Shown piece after piece: positions 46,278 through 55,336 of a stretch of 64,000 nt of DNA. The DNA comes from an uncultured Bacteroidales bacterium (GTDB lineage: Bacteria; Bacteroidota; Bacteroidia; Bacteroidales; Bacteroidaceae). The stretch lies in the NCBI GenBank assembly GCA_902786925.1, contig CADAEK010000008.1:24416-88415 (forward strand), written 5' to 3'. The translations under genes were made by a program, and so were the position numbers. How positions within the stretch are numbered: position 1 is the first letter of the stretch; every line of letters begins with the position of its first letter. The notes beneath the pieces are model-generated. The model worked only from the letters and a program-made list of their open reading frames with translations, had not been told where the DNA came from and did not search any database.

Positions 46278-47689
46278 AGTTTTCCAGCGGCTTTGCGCCA
46301 TTTCATCATTTTTACTTTTGTCTGATAGCGTGACTCGACAAGTTCGGCATAAGCCTCTTGCCACAGCACCTGCGCAACCAGCAGTTCGCTCAGCGTTTCC
46401 ATACCTACGGTATAGGCACTGCGGCTGACACGCAGGTTTTCTTCACATCGGTCCAGATTGCGTTTTCTGAGTTGTAGTTCCAGTCGTGCCTCGTCCACCT
46501 CGTTGGCGTGGCGCTGCAAGTCCAGATTCATCTTGTCTGCCAATTCCTGCTGGCGAATCTGTTCCTGATACATCGCCTCCTTGGCAGCAGCCACCTTGTG
46601 CCGTGTTTCGTTGGCGTGGAAAAGAGGCATTTTCAGCACGGCTCCCACTGTCATGTTGAACTTGTGACGGAACAGCTTGCTGTCAAGCAATTCCATACCG
46701 TCAATCACTCCGGCGTTCATCATCACACCGAGTTGTGGCATATATGCCGACTTCTCCATGCGGACCTTTTCTTGAGCCAACTGCGAATTCAGTTCCAGCA
46801 ACTGGTATTCAGTTCTGTTCATGACGCTGGCATCCTTGTCAATCGGTCCAATAAACTCATCGTCCTCGGGAAGAACGGGTTCAATCATCGAGTCGAGGGG
46901 CTTGCCGATGAGTTGGCAGAGGTTCATCCTTGCCAGCCGCACGCCGTTTTCTGCTTGACGGATTTTCAGTTCGGCATCAGCCTTCTTCACTGCCACCTTC
47001 ATCTCCTCGTTGTGGCTTGCCATTCCATGCTTGACGGCACTCTGCACGTCGTGCTCCACTTGTGTCAGCAGCGAATCGTACTTGTGAGCCACCACCTCCA
47101 TCTCTTTGGCTTTGACCAGCAGCTGGTAAGCTTCATGAACATCCACGATGATTTGCTCGCGCGAAAGCTCATGTACTTCCGATGCAATCTTCACACCCAG
47201 CTTTCCCATTCTGTTGGCGGTGGAAATCTTTCCGCCCGCATAGAGAGGTTGTTCCAGCGTGACATTGGCACTCATCACGTTCTTCACCTTGAATCCCACA
47301 TCGGGGTTCAGGGGTCTGACGTATTGTGTCACATTCTGCGAAATCTGCCTTTCTAAGGCCTCGTTGACAACGAGAGGCAGCATGTTCTGCACCTGTTGAC
47401 CTGCATAGGCTCCGATAGGGGAGGCGATATCCATGACAGAACTTCCCTGTATGGTGCTGTAGAAGTCACTTGCCGTCAAGCTGATGTTGGGGAAGAAATT
47501 CGCATAAACCGATTTCTGGGTATGCTCATACTCTTTCATCATGTGTTCGGTTGCCCGAATCTGCTTGTTCGACATCATCGCCATCATCACGCAGTCGTCA
47601 AGGGTCAAGACTTGAGCCTTGGCCATGACCGCTTGCATGAGACACCCTGTCAGCATGGCCAGCTTGATAAAACTACTTTTTTTCTTCAT
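46274..47689 (-). CDS. TolC-family outer-membrane channel protein
   Basis: A 471-aa outer-membrane efflux protein with a signal peptide (cut near MAKAQ, residue 26). Two OEP repeats are visible: the N-terminal one with LTLDDCVMMAMMSNKQI and the central LEQPLYAGGKISTANRMG, and the second with YQLLELNSQLAQEKVRMEKS and PLFHANETRHKVAAAKEA. Its stop overlaps the adaptor start by 4 bp (ATGA), and it follows the ligase-like gene by 20 bp. Confidence 0.92.
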   Translation of the reverse strand: MKKKSSFIKLAMLTGCLMQAVMAKAQVLTLDDCVMMAMMSNKQIRATEHMMKEYEHTQKSVYANFFPNISLTASDFYSTIQGSSVMDIASPIGAYAGQQVQNMLPLVVNEALERQISQNVTQYVRPLNPDVGFKVKNVMSANVTLEQPLYAGGKISTANRMGKLGVKIASEVHELSREQIIVDVHEAYQLLVKAKEMEVVAHKYDSLLTQVEHDVQSAVKHGMASHNEEMKVAVKKADAELKIRQAENGVRLARMNLCQLIGKPLDSMIEPVLPEDDEFIGPIDKDASVMNRTEYQLLELNSQLAQEKVRMEKSAYMPQLGVMMNAGVIDGMELLDSKLFRHKFNMTVGAVLKMPLFHANETRHKVAAAKEAMYQEQIRQQELADKMNLDLQRHANEVDEARLELQLRKRNLDRCEENLRVSRSAYTVGMETLSELLVAQVLWQEAYAELVESRYQTKVKMMKWRKAAGKL

Positions 47690-47709
47690 ATATAATGTTG
47701 TTCAATCAT

Positions 47710-49560
47710 TCATTTAGAAACCGTTACTTCGGTCAGCTGACCGTTGGACGGTTTCACGTATCCGTCATACTCACTGGCGTAGTGAGCGACATTTGTTTTG
47801 CAGATGAAACTCATCTTGAATTCTTCCTGCTGCTTGTATCCCTTCACCTCAAAACCCTTTGGCAGCATTGTTGCCAAGTCATCATCGAGGCGTTTGAGCA
47901 GCTCGTAGTTCATCTGTGCGCCGTCTTCCAAAACCAGGTGAGCCATCACTTGTGGCTCTTTTGCCTCATCACTCTCAACGACAGCCACGAGACTCTCTTT
48001 AACATCCTTGTCTTGGCGCAGACGGTTGGCGATGTCAAAAAGATAGACATGAGTTCCGTCGGGAGCTTCTACATACTTGCTCATGCGGCCATAGACATAG
48101 ACAAGTCCGTCTTCATCCATCTCGCAGAGGTCGCCCGTGTGTACCCATCCATCTTCATTCGTGCAGCGCGCCACAGTTCCGTTCTCCAGATATCCTGCCA
48201 GTCGGGTAGGGGTGTTCACCCACAGCTCACCTCTCTGACCATATCCCAGTTCCTTGCCATCCTTGTCGAAGATGCCCACGGTGAAGCTAGGGTAAGGATA
48301 ACCTACGCTAATGGCTAACTTGTCATTTTTCTTGTCAATCACGTCAGGGCGGTAGTCAACTGTGATGACAGAGAACACCTCGCTCATGCCGTAGCCAGAG
48401 ACGATGCCTGTCTTTGAGTTGCACTTCCTCATCAGCTTGTCCATCCACGCCAGTTTCTCTGGTGTGCATCCTTCGCCGCCCATGACAGGGAAAATGAAAT
48501 GGCTCAGGTCAACCTTCTTGCCCTTGGCCAGTTGCTGTTCAACATGACGGAAGAAACCAGCCCACAGCGGACCAGGCACCAATGTCATGTTGGGGCGCAT
48601 CTTTTGGATGCATGCAGTGAACCTCTCCAGATTCAGACGAGGTTCCATGTATATTGTCATGCCATATACCAATGGCACTAATACCAAGATAAATAAACCT
48701 GTGCAAACGAAAGGTGGCAGCTGGCAAAGTGATGTGTAGCCAGGCTTCACGATAACACCTTTCATGTTCAGTGCCTTTGCTCCGCGGAACATCTCAACCA
48801 TAGCTTTGTCTGTCATGCAGATGAGCTTAGCCTCGCCTGCCTTTGTGGTGCCGCCAGTTGAGAATACCATTGCTATGCGGTCTTTCTGGAAAGGAGCCTC
48901 AATCGGACCCTCATAATTGCCGAATCGGGCAATAGCTTGGCGCATCGTCATATATTTGGTATGGCGGTTGCGTGCCTTGCGGGTCTTCACCCAGTTGGCC
49001 AGTCCCAAGATATGTTTGAGTGGGGCACTCATTGAACGGGTGACATCCATCAGTACTACATATTCAAACTGAGGCTTCTCCAGTATCTTGGTGAGCAGGC
49101 TTTCCATTCCGTCGAACACAAATGCCACCTTTGCCTGTGCATAGTATTTCTTCAGTGCTTCCGAACTTGCTGACATGTTAGGCATGATAGTCGTCACACC
49201 GATGCAGTCAGCCGCAAAGAGCACATAATACGATTCGGGTGCAGCAGGGCTGAAGAGCAATATCTGGTCGCCCACGCCCAGTCCCATGCCTTTCATCACT
49301 CGTGCCCACTTATCCACCTTTTGGAGCAACGTGCTGCGCTTGATGTGGCGTCCGAAGTACACCAGAGCATCATGCTCATCGTTGTCTGCCTTTATCGCTG
49401 TAGAGAGGAATTTCCACAATGTCTGCTCAGGCATTTTCTCCTTCAACAGTTCTGTGGCGCCGGGTTGATAGTGCTTTTCCCATACCCTTTCTTCTGAAGG
49501 CATCAATACTTTTGTTTCAGTGTCAGTCATAGTTGTATTCATTGTTTTCATTGTTTTCAT
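47710..49560 (-). CDS. AMP-binding acyl-CoA ligase-like protein
   Basis: A 616-aa member of the adenylate-forming superfamily. The P-loop-type motif reads STGGTTKAGEAKL (near 233-245), a variant with two extra residues compared with the common SGTTGxPK; YGMSE, HTGDLCEMDEDGLVYVYGR and the closing FKMSFICKTNV also fit. The C-terminal subdomain is short and diverged. It probably activates a fatty or aromatic acid (inference). The N-terminus MKTMKTMNTTM comes from a 9-bp in-frame repeat, so the true start among three Mets is open. It is 20 bp ahead of the tolC-like gene. Confidence 0.8.
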   Translation of the reverse strand: MKTMKTMNTTMTDTETKVLMPSEERVWEKHYQPGATELLKEKMPEQTLWKFLSTAIKADNDEHDALVYFGRHIKRSTLLQKVDKWARVMKGMGLGVGDQILLFSPAAPESYYVLFAADCIGVTTIMPNMSASSEALKKYYAQAKVAFVFDGMESLLTKILEKPQFEYVVLMDVTRSMSAPLKHILGLANWVKTRKARNRHTKYMTMRQAIARFGNYEGPIEAPFQKDRIAMVFSTGGTTKAGEAKLICMTDKAMVEMFRGAKALNMKGVIVKPGYTSLCQLPPFVCTGLFILVLVPLVYGMTIYMEPRLNLERFTACIQKMRPNMTLVPGPLWAGFFRHVEQQLAKGKKVDLSHFIFPVMGGEGCTPEKLAWMDKLMRKCNSKTGIVSGYGMSEVFSVITVDYRPDVIDKKNDKLAISVGYPYPSFTVGIFDKDGKELGYGQRGELWVNTPTRLAGYLENGTVARCTNEDGWVHTGDLCEMDEDGLVYVYGRMSKYVEAPDGTHVYLFDIANRLRQDKDVKESLVAVVESDEAKEPQVMAHLVLEDGAQMNYELLKRLDDDLATMLPKGFEVKGYKQQEEFKMSFICKTNVAHYASEYDGYVKPSNGQLTEVTVSK

Positions 49561-49766
49561 ATTCTAGATTTAAGTTTCCGAAGTGGCTACTTTATTTGTA
49601 AAGAATTAGAGATTGGAGAGCGCCATTGGCCTCCAATTCTCCAATTCTTGATGAATAATAATGACCAGTCAGGCTGTTATTAACCTGCATACGAAACTAT
49701 AATTAATTGAAATTTAGTTATAACAGGAATATAGGTGATTATCCTAAAAGAAACATTGATTTGAAT

Positions 49767-50993
49767 TTAAAAATTCTCAACATCTGCCGGGTCTTTCGCC
49801 ACGCTGGCCGCATACAGAGATACGATAGCTGCAACCAAGTGCACAGAATTGTTGCCGAGGCGTTCGCGGATTTGTTCAGTATTTAAAATTGTTACCACTG
49901 CAGGTGGGAGATTCAATTCAAGCCATTTCACTTTGACGTTTGCAGCTCCGTCCGGCATGATGCGCAACTGGTTATAATAGCTCTTCAGTTCATCATAATT
50001 GATGAGTTTGTCGTCTGGACAACAAGACATATAGAATGGCAGACTTGGGTACCAGCCGTTGTAAAATTTCTGTACAGGTGGGTTGGCAACCTTATCTTCA
50101 TATCCTCTCACTTGGCTCAGCATGGTTGGGCCCTCGCCAATGTAGGTGGCGCGCAGTTTGATGAGCTGCTTCAAGTCGGGTGTAGCATCTCTCTCCATAT
50201 ACTGTGCAAAGCCTGTGGCGGCAACCGTTCCGAGCGATGTGCCCCAGTTGTTGGAATAGCCGTCAGCAGCCAGTGTCACATTGTCCTGTTTCATCACCTC
50301 AAGGGCAGCCAGCACGCAGTCAGCCATCTGCAGAGCCGTCAGGTCACCTTGCAGATTCTCTCTGATCAAGTCTTCCATCTCATATTTTGCTCCCTGACCG
50401 TCGGGCTCTATCACGGCAGAATTGTGCAATGCGTGCAGAGCCATCATGGTCACCGCATGAGAAGGCAGCCATGTTCTCTTGAAATAAGCCTGGTGGTGGT
50501 AAAGCGTAAGCACATCCACCTGATGAGCTTTACCTACAGTGTTGGTAGGGAATATCACACTGCCCACGAGGATGGTGTCATTGCCAGTAACGCCAGATAC
50601 GCTCTTGTAGGTGAATACATAGCGTTTCAGATTCCACTGACGTGCACCTTTGGCGCCAGTTCCCACACGCTCCTTAAACAGCGCGTCCATCTGTGGAAGA
50701 CGATTTCTTACCGTCAATTTCAAAGAGGATTTCATCAGTTTCGCAATACCTTCGCTTGAATAACTAAGCATAGGCCATTCGCCTAACACATCGCCAAACG
50801 TAGTTGGGTCATACTCGGTTTTCTCGATGATGTCGCGTAACGTGCTTGTAGATGCATCGATTGGATGATACTCTTTTGGTGCGGCCTTTTGCTCATCACT
50901 GCTGTCACTATCGTGGCATGCTGTCAGAAGTCCCATAGATACCCATGCGGTGAGACCAAGTGTAATCACTTTTACGAATAATTTCTTTTTCAT
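49767..50993 (-). CDS. Alpha/beta-hydrolase-like lipoprotein, paralogue 1
   Basis: A 408-aa secreted lipoprotein: signal 1-22, lipobox LTAC with Cys26, then an acidic HDSDSSDEQ run that in Bacteroidetes favours surface display. The catalytic-looking order of an alpha/beta hydrolase is visible: HHQAY (166-170), VIEPDGQG (194-201), GYSNNWGTSLG (245-255), PDD (326-328) and a C-terminal His385. Ser247 (GYS) or Ser253 (GTSLG, a GxSxG) could be the nucleophile. I know no characterised member. It has its own promoter at 51126-51156. It lies 206 bp upstream of the ligase-efflux operon, without a visible terminator. Confidence 0.75.
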   Translation of the reverse strand: MKKKLFVKVITLGLTAWVSMGLLTACHDSDSSDEQKAAPKEYHPIDASTSTLRDIIEKTEYDPTTFGDVLGEWPMLSYSSEGIAKLMKSSLKLTVRNRLPQMDALFKERVGTGAKGARQWNLKRYVFTYKSVSGVTGNDTILVGSVIFPTNTVGKAHQVDVLTLYHHQAYFKRTWLPSHAVTMMALHALHNSAVIEPDGQGAKYEMEDLIRENLQGDLTALQMADCVLAALEVMKQDNVTLAADGYSNNWGTSLGTVAATGFAQYMERDATPDLKQLIKLRATYIGEGPTMLSQVRGYEDKVANPPVQKFYNGWYPSLPFYMSCCPDDKLINYDELKSYYNQLRIMPDGAANVKVKWLELNLPPAVVTILNTEQIRERLGNNSVHLVAAIVSLYAASVAKDPADVENF

Positions 50994-51245
50994 AGTAATT
51001 GAATAGTTTGTGTATTAATAAATAAAATAATTTGGGTATTAAGTTTAAGTATATTGTTTGGTTGTTAATAATAATTACCTTGTAATCTATGTGTAAAGTG
51101 GATAGAACAAAGGTTGATTATGGTGCAAAGGTACAAAAATGTGGCGGTTATGCAAATGTATCGTCATATTTTTTAAATAAAATATTTAATATAGTTTAAT
51201 TTTATCGTCATGATAGGGGTTTTTGTATGAATTCTCAGGTTAGTT
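50994..51245. other. Leader and gap between paralogues 1 and 2
   Basis: AT-rich DNA holding the paralogue 1 promoter and a leader of about 130 nt. No gene and no clear terminator for paralogue 2 were found. Confidence 0.6.
51126..51156 (-). promoter_or_regulatory. Promoter of hydrolase paralogue 1
   Basis: Minus-strand TTTG (51153-51156), a 19-nt spacer and TACCTTTG (51126-51133), an exact consensus match. Confidence 0.8.
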
Positions 51246-52565
51246 TTATTTCTCCTCCTCATCGTTAAATATATTATTAGATAAGAAGATTCTCTCCATA
51301 TCCTCAGGGTCTTTCACCATGCTGGCATATATGAGTGAAACAACCGCTGTGACTAAGTGGTTCCCCATTCCCCAAGTTATTTTGCTTAAATCTTCCGAAT
51401 TTATCGCTTTTTTTATTGCATCAGGAAGATAGAAGTCGCTCCAGTGCACATTTGGGTTGATGGTTCCATCTGGCATTGTGCGCAACTTATTATAATAGTC
51501 CTTCAACTCGTCATAAACAATGAGCTCATCGTCCTTGCAAGATGACATATAGAAGGGTTTGCTCGGATACCAGCCTTCAAAATACTTCTGCACAGGCAGG
51601 TAAGGCTCGCGATTTTTGCATCCCTTAATCTGGCTGAATTTTGTGGGGCCCTCGCCAATGTATGTGGCATGCAGTTTGATAAGTTGCTGGAAGTAAGGTG
51701 TGGCATCTCTCTCCATATACTGCGCGAATCCCGTTGCAGAAGTAGTGCCTAATGATGTTCCCCAGTTATTGGAATATCCAGAGGCAGACAGCGTCACGTT
51801 CTCCTCTTTCATCACCTCAAGGGCGGCCACCACACAATCTACCATCTGAAGGCAGGCCCTGTCACCATAAAGCGTTTCTGCAACCAGCTTGCTCATGTTG
51901 TCCGATGCACCCTGGCCATCCGGTTCTATCACGGCAGAATTGTTCAGCGCATGCAGAGCCATCAAGGTCAACGCCTGAGAAGGCAGCCATGATTTTGAGA
52001 AATAAGCCTGATGGTGATAAAGTGTCAGGATATCCACCTTGTGAGGCCTGCCTACCGTGTTGGTGGGGAAGATCACACTGCCCACGAGCGTAGTGTCATT
52101 GCCAGTAATTAAAGATACACTCTTGTATGTGAACAAGCGGCGCTGCAGGACCCACTGCCGGGAACCATCCTGTGCGAGTCCTACCGTTCTCAGAAAACGG
52201 AGGTCCATCAACGGGAGGCGAGCAGTCGCAATGGCGTTCACCGTTCTTTTCATCACATTGCCAAACTGTTCGCCAGCATAACTCAGCATGGGCCAATTTC
52301 CAATCACATCACCAAACTCAGTGGGAGTATAAGTCGTTCTTTCCGTCACCTCCAGCAGCGTCTTGGTAGAAGCGTAGATAGGGTGGTACGGCTCAGGTCC
52401 TGGCTGTGGATCATCTTCGTCAGGATTCTCGTCGTCTGTTTGTGCTTCTGGCTGAGGCTTTTCTTCATTATCGTCATCATCACGGCTGCATGCGGTCAGC
52501 ATACCGATGGATACCAGTGTTACAAGGCTGAATACGAGCACTTTTACGAATGATTTCTTTTTCAT
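51246..52565 (-). CDS. Alpha/beta-hydrolase-like lipoprotein, paralogue 2
   Basis: A 439-aa paralogue of the gene at 49767. Lipobox LTAC (Cys26) is followed by a much longer acidic, Pro-rich linker (about 27-63: SRDDDDNEEK, then DENPDEDDPQPGPEP), which explains most of its extra length; the C-terminus ends in FNDEEEK. GYSNNWGTSLG, the CKDDELI acid motif and GNHLV with the candidate catalytic His are all kept. It has its own consensus promoter. Confidence 0.75.
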   Translation of the reverse strand: MKKKSFVKVLVFSLVTLVSIGMLTACSRDDDDNEEKPQPEAQTDDENPDEDDPQPGPEPYHPIYASTKTLLEVTERTTYTPTEFGDVIGNWPMLSYAGEQFGNVMKRTVNAIATARLPLMDLRFLRTVGLAQDGSRQWVLQRRLFTYKSVSLITGNDTTLVGSVIFPTNTVGRPHKVDILTLYHHQAYFSKSWLPSQALTLMALHALNNSAVIEPDGQGASDNMSKLVAETLYGDRACLQMVDCVVAALEVMKEENVTLSASGYSNNWGTSLGTTSATGFAQYMERDATPYFQQLIKLHATYIGEGPTKFSQIKGCKNREPYLPVQKYFEGWYPSKPFYMSSCKDDELIVYDELKDYYNKLRTMPDGTINPNVHWSDFYLPDAIKKAINSEDLSKITWGMGNHLVTAVVSLIYASMVKDPEDMERIFLSNNIFNDEEEK

Positions 52566-52643
52566 AGTAATAGGGTGATTTCTATGTTAATAATAAACTT
52601 TGTTGTCTATATTGAAGTAAATAGGTATAGAGGCATAACGGCA

Positions 52644-52674
52644 CAAAGGTACAGAAAAGAAACATTTCTGCAAA
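52644..52674 (-). promoter_or_regulatory. Promoter of hydrolase paralogue 2
   Basis: Minus-strand TTTG (52671-52674), a 19-nt spacer and TACCTTTG (52644-52651), an exact consensus match about 80 bp from the ATG. Confidence 0.8.
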
Positions 52675-52729
52675 ATTTTCTCCCCGTTTTTTCAAATATT
52701 CTTAAAAAAATGTAAAAATCCTCTCACAC

Positions 52730-52908
52730 TTCAGACATTAGACTTCAGACATTAGACATTAGACATTAGACATTAGACATTAGACAATTGATAATTGACA
52801 ATTGATAATTGACAATTGACAATTGATAATTGATAGTTGAGAGGTCTGAGGGCTAATGTCTAATGTCAAAAGTCAAATGTCTAAGGGAGGAGTCTGAAGT
52901 CTGAAGTC
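52730..52908. repeat. In-register heptad repeat array with inverted halves
   Basis: About 25 consecutive 7-bp units without phase loss: TTCAGAC/ATTAGAC (52730-52785), AATTGAT/AATTGAC (52786-52834), a short transition, then ATGTCTA/ATGTCAA and AGTCTGA (52856-52908). The right-hand units are the reverse complement of the left-hand ones, so the array could fold on itself. Confidence 0.9.
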
Positions 52909-53070
52909 TTTTTTGTCATACTTGGTCAGTAGCTCAAAGTGAAAGGTTCAACATAAATTTTAATGATTAATTATATGGAGTGATTAGATGATAATTATAT
53001 GTTTATTCAACATTAATTTGCCGTTAATTGGAACATTTAATTATATTACTCCAGAGGTTCGAGCCTGGTG
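52905..53070 (+). repeat. Long dispersed repeat block, copy 1
   Basis: An AT-rich block whose central 85 bp (52938-53022) are identical, in inverted orientation, to 62816-62900. It closes with the 20-bp word CCAGAGGTTCGAGCCTGGTG, also shared. It is not obviously coding: its only short frame (ATG at 52989) diverges and ends differently in the two copies. Confidence 0.92.
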
Positions 53071-53412
53071 GTGGGGACGAAGGTGATAATTGACAGTTGA
53101 TAATTAGCTGGGGTGTTTCTTTGGGTCACACAGATTGCGCGGATGACAGATTTTTTTGAGCCAAGAATGGCTCTCTTATTTCTGGGCTTTGCCCCAAAGA
53201 TTTTTATTTGATTTGATTGATTTGACTTCGTCGAGCTAAAGGTTCTTGCGCAGCAATCCCCCCAAAAAAAGAGTCGCCCGAGGTTCCTATTCGTGCAATT
53301 GACTACGTCGAGCCAAAGGTTCGTGTTCGTCCTAAAACACCCCGCATGGCAATAACTATCAACTGTCAACTATCAACTGTCAACTATCACCTCTCACCTG
53401 TCAACTTTATAA
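53071..53412. repeat. Mosaic of interspersed repeat words, including element copy B and heptads
   Basis: Contains short heptads (53082-53102), the hairpin GAGCCAAGAATGGCTC and core TTTCTGGGCTTTGCCCC (copy B, 53157-53200), a roughly 38-bp word around 53219-53256 found inverted at 63174-63212, and the heptad run TAACTAT-CAACTGT (53353-53408). The minus-strand frame across it (53046-53369) follows repeat sequence and is not accepted as a gene. Confidence 0.75.
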
Positions 53413-53453
53413 AACGCAGAGAGCCTCGCTGTTCTCGCGAGGCCCTCTGTGTT
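53413..53453 (-). terminator. Terminator of hydrolase paralogue 3
   Basis: A 17-bp stem with one mismatch (53413-53429 with 53437-53453) and a 7-nt loop. On the minus strand it is followed by TTATAAAG. It lies 77 bp after the stop at 53530. Confidence 0.8.
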
Positions 53454-53529
53454 CGATATACATCAAGTAGTTGCTTCTGCTAGTTAAGCAAGTTACTTGT
53501 CTTTATCGGAATGCAAGTTACTTCTTTTC

Positions 53530-54768
53530 CTAAAATAGGTCTTGGCTTAAAGCCTTTTCCATGTCAGCTGGATCATTTACGGTACAAGCTGCAAATAGCA
53601 TAACGGTAGCCGAAAGCAAATGGTTGCCTATTCCGTACATCTTTTGGCTAACAGGTTCCAAACTTATGATTTTTTTTATCAAAGAAGGAAGTTGATAGTC
53701 AATCCAATGAACTTTGACGTTTGTCGATCCGTCAGGCATCGTGCGCAGCTCATTATAATACTTCTTCAGCGCATCATAGCTGATCATTTCATCATCTGGA
53801 TTGGTGGCAATATAGAAAGGCGAGCCTGGGTTCCAACCACTGTAAGAATTCTGTGACGCAGGATCATTAAGTTCATATCCTCGAATTTGGCCATCCTTAG
53901 CGGGGCCCTCGCCGATGAAAGAGGCGCGCAGTTTGATGAGCTGCTTCAGGTCTGCTGTGGCATCTCTCTCCATATACTGTGCAAAGCTGGTGGCTCCAGT
54001 AGCTCCGAGCGATGTGCCCCAGTTGTTAGCATAGCCGTCTTCTGCCAGTGTCACATGGTCTTGTTTCATTACCTCCAGGGCCGCCAGCACACAGTCAGCC
54101 ATCTGCAGAGCAATCAGTTCCCCCTTACCAACACGGACATTCTCCATATCATCCAGAGTGAAAGTTGAACCCTGTCCGTCAGGTTCTATTACGGCAGAAT
54201 TGTACAATGCGTGCATGCCCATCATAGTAACCGAACGAGATGGCAGCCATGATTTATCAAGATAAGCCTGATGGTGATAAAGCGTGAGCATATCCACTTG
54301 GTGTTGCTTGCCTACAGTATTGGTGGGGAATATCACACTGCCAATGAGAGTGGTGTCATTGCCGGTTATGCTAGATACAGTCTTGTAGGTGAATACATAA
54401 CGCTTCAGATTCCATTGGCGTGAACCGTCTTCTGCAGTTCCCACACGTTCCTTAAACAGAGCGTCCATTTGTGGAAGACGGCTGGCCACCGCTGTTTTCA
54501 GAGAAGCTTTCATTAGGTTTGAAACACCATCGCCAAAGATGCTGATCATAGGCCATTCGCCTATGATTCCGCCAAACTCTGTTGGGTCATATACGTTTTT
54601 CTCAACGATGTCACGCAACGAGCGTGTAGATGCGTTGATGAGATGATATTCTTTAGGTGCTTGTTGTGACTCTCCATCGCTATCGTCGTGGCATGCAGTC
54701 AGCAGCCCCATTGACATCCATGAGATGAGCCCCAATGTGATAGTCCTTACAAATAATTTTTTATTCAT
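53530..54768 (-). CDS. Alpha/beta-hydrolase-like lipoprotein, paralogue 3 (GYS changed to GYA)
   Basis: A 412-aa paralogue with lipobox LTAC (Cys26) and an acidic HDDSDGES run after it. It keeps HHQAYL, VIEPDGQG, GTSLG, the acid motif PDDEMI and GNHLL, but the family's GYSNN reads GYANN here (codon GCT where paralogue 1 has TCC). If that Ser is the nucleophile the protein is a pseudoenzyme; if the GTSLG Ser is, it may be active. It has its own promoter and terminator, so it is expressed as a single gene. Confidence 0.75.
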   Translation of the reverse strand: MNKKLFVRTITLGLISWMSMGLLTACHDDSDGESQQAPKEYHLINASTRSLRDIVEKNVYDPTEFGGIIGEWPMISIFGDGVSNLMKASLKTAVASRLPQMDALFKERVGTAEDGSRQWNLKRYVFTYKTVSSITGNDTTLIGSVIFPTNTVGKQHQVDMLTLYHHQAYLDKSWLPSRSVTMMGMHALYNSAVIEPDGQGSTFTLDDMENVRVGKGELIALQMADCVLAALEVMKQDHVTLAEDGYANNWGTSLGATGATSFAQYMERDATADLKQLIKLRASFIGEGPAKDGQIRGYELNDPASQNSYSGWNPGSPFYIATNPDDEMISYDALKKYYNELRTMPDGSTNVKVHWIDYQLPSLIKKIISLEPVSQKMYGIGNHLLSATVMLFAACTVNDPADMEKALSQDLF

Positions 54769-54936
54769 AAAAGTGAATGAGGTTTTTGTATTAATATGAA
54801 TTTAATGATTTATTCTCCTATGAGGTGTTTGTTTATTAACAAGACGTGATTGCTTGGATAATAATGGGGTATATCTATTTTTGATAATATTAGACTTTGC
54901 AATTTCCTAGAAAAGGGTAGTGGTTAAAAACGGCCA

Positions 54937-54969
54937 CAAAGTTAGAAAAAAATAGATAATGTAGGCAAA
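54937..54969 (-). promoter_or_regulatory. Promoter of hydrolase paralogue 3
   Basis: Minus-strand TTTG (54966-54969), a 21-nt spacer and TAACTTTG (54937-54944). The leader to the ATG is about 160 nt. Confidence 0.75.
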
Positions 54970-55035
54970 CATTCTCTACATTTTTCTCAAATTACCTTAT
55001 TAAATAATTCAAATTACCCTTATAAAACCTCAGAA

Positions 55036-55246
55036 ATAGTTGATAGTTGACAGTTGATAGTTGACAGTTGATAGTTGACAGTTGAGAGTTGATAGTTGAC
55101 AGTTGATAGTTGACAGTTGACAGTTGAGAGTTGACAGTTGAGAGGTGATAGTTGACAGTTGACAGTTGACAGTTGAACTACAACTCCTAATTCCTCACTC
55201 CTAACTCCTAATTCCTAATTCCTAATTCCTAATTCCTAATTATAAA
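55036..55246. repeat. Heptad repeat arrays (ANAGTTG)n and (YTCCTAA)n
   Basis: Twenty units of ATAGTTG/ACAGTTG/AGAGTTG at 55036-55175, a conserved junction AACTACAA, then nine units of the CTCCTAA/TTCCTAA type at 55184-55246. The junction is the reverse complement of the one at 11943-11956, 56813-56826 and 62412-62425. Confidence 0.92.
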
Positions 55247-55290
55247 TTGACCTTAGCCTCATCCTTCAGCCCTCAGTTCTCCAAAAACAA

Positions 55291-55327
55291 TCTTGCCCTG
55301 AAAACGCGATTGTTTTTCAGGGCAAGA
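55291..55327 (-). terminator. Terminator of hydrolase paralogue 4
   Basis: Stem TCTTGCCCTGAAAAC (55291-55305) with its near-perfect complement at 55312-55327, followed on the minus strand by TTGTTTTTGG. It lies directly after the stop at 55337. Confidence 0.88.
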
Positions 55328-55336
55328 CCGTTAGGG

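Noticed and set aside
53052..53070. GGTTCGAGCC inside the dispersed block looked like a tRNA T-arm or attachment site
   Set aside because: The flanking bases do not pair as a T-stem and no acceptor, anticodon or integrase gene is near.
53046..53369. Minus-strand frame of 107 codons (and similar frames at 57133-57351 and 62479-62787)
   Set aside because: Their residues come from the interspersed repeat words, so shared peptides reflect repeated DNA and not a protein family.
52730..55246. CRISPR array
   Set aside because: Units are 7 bp without spacers and no cas genes are near.
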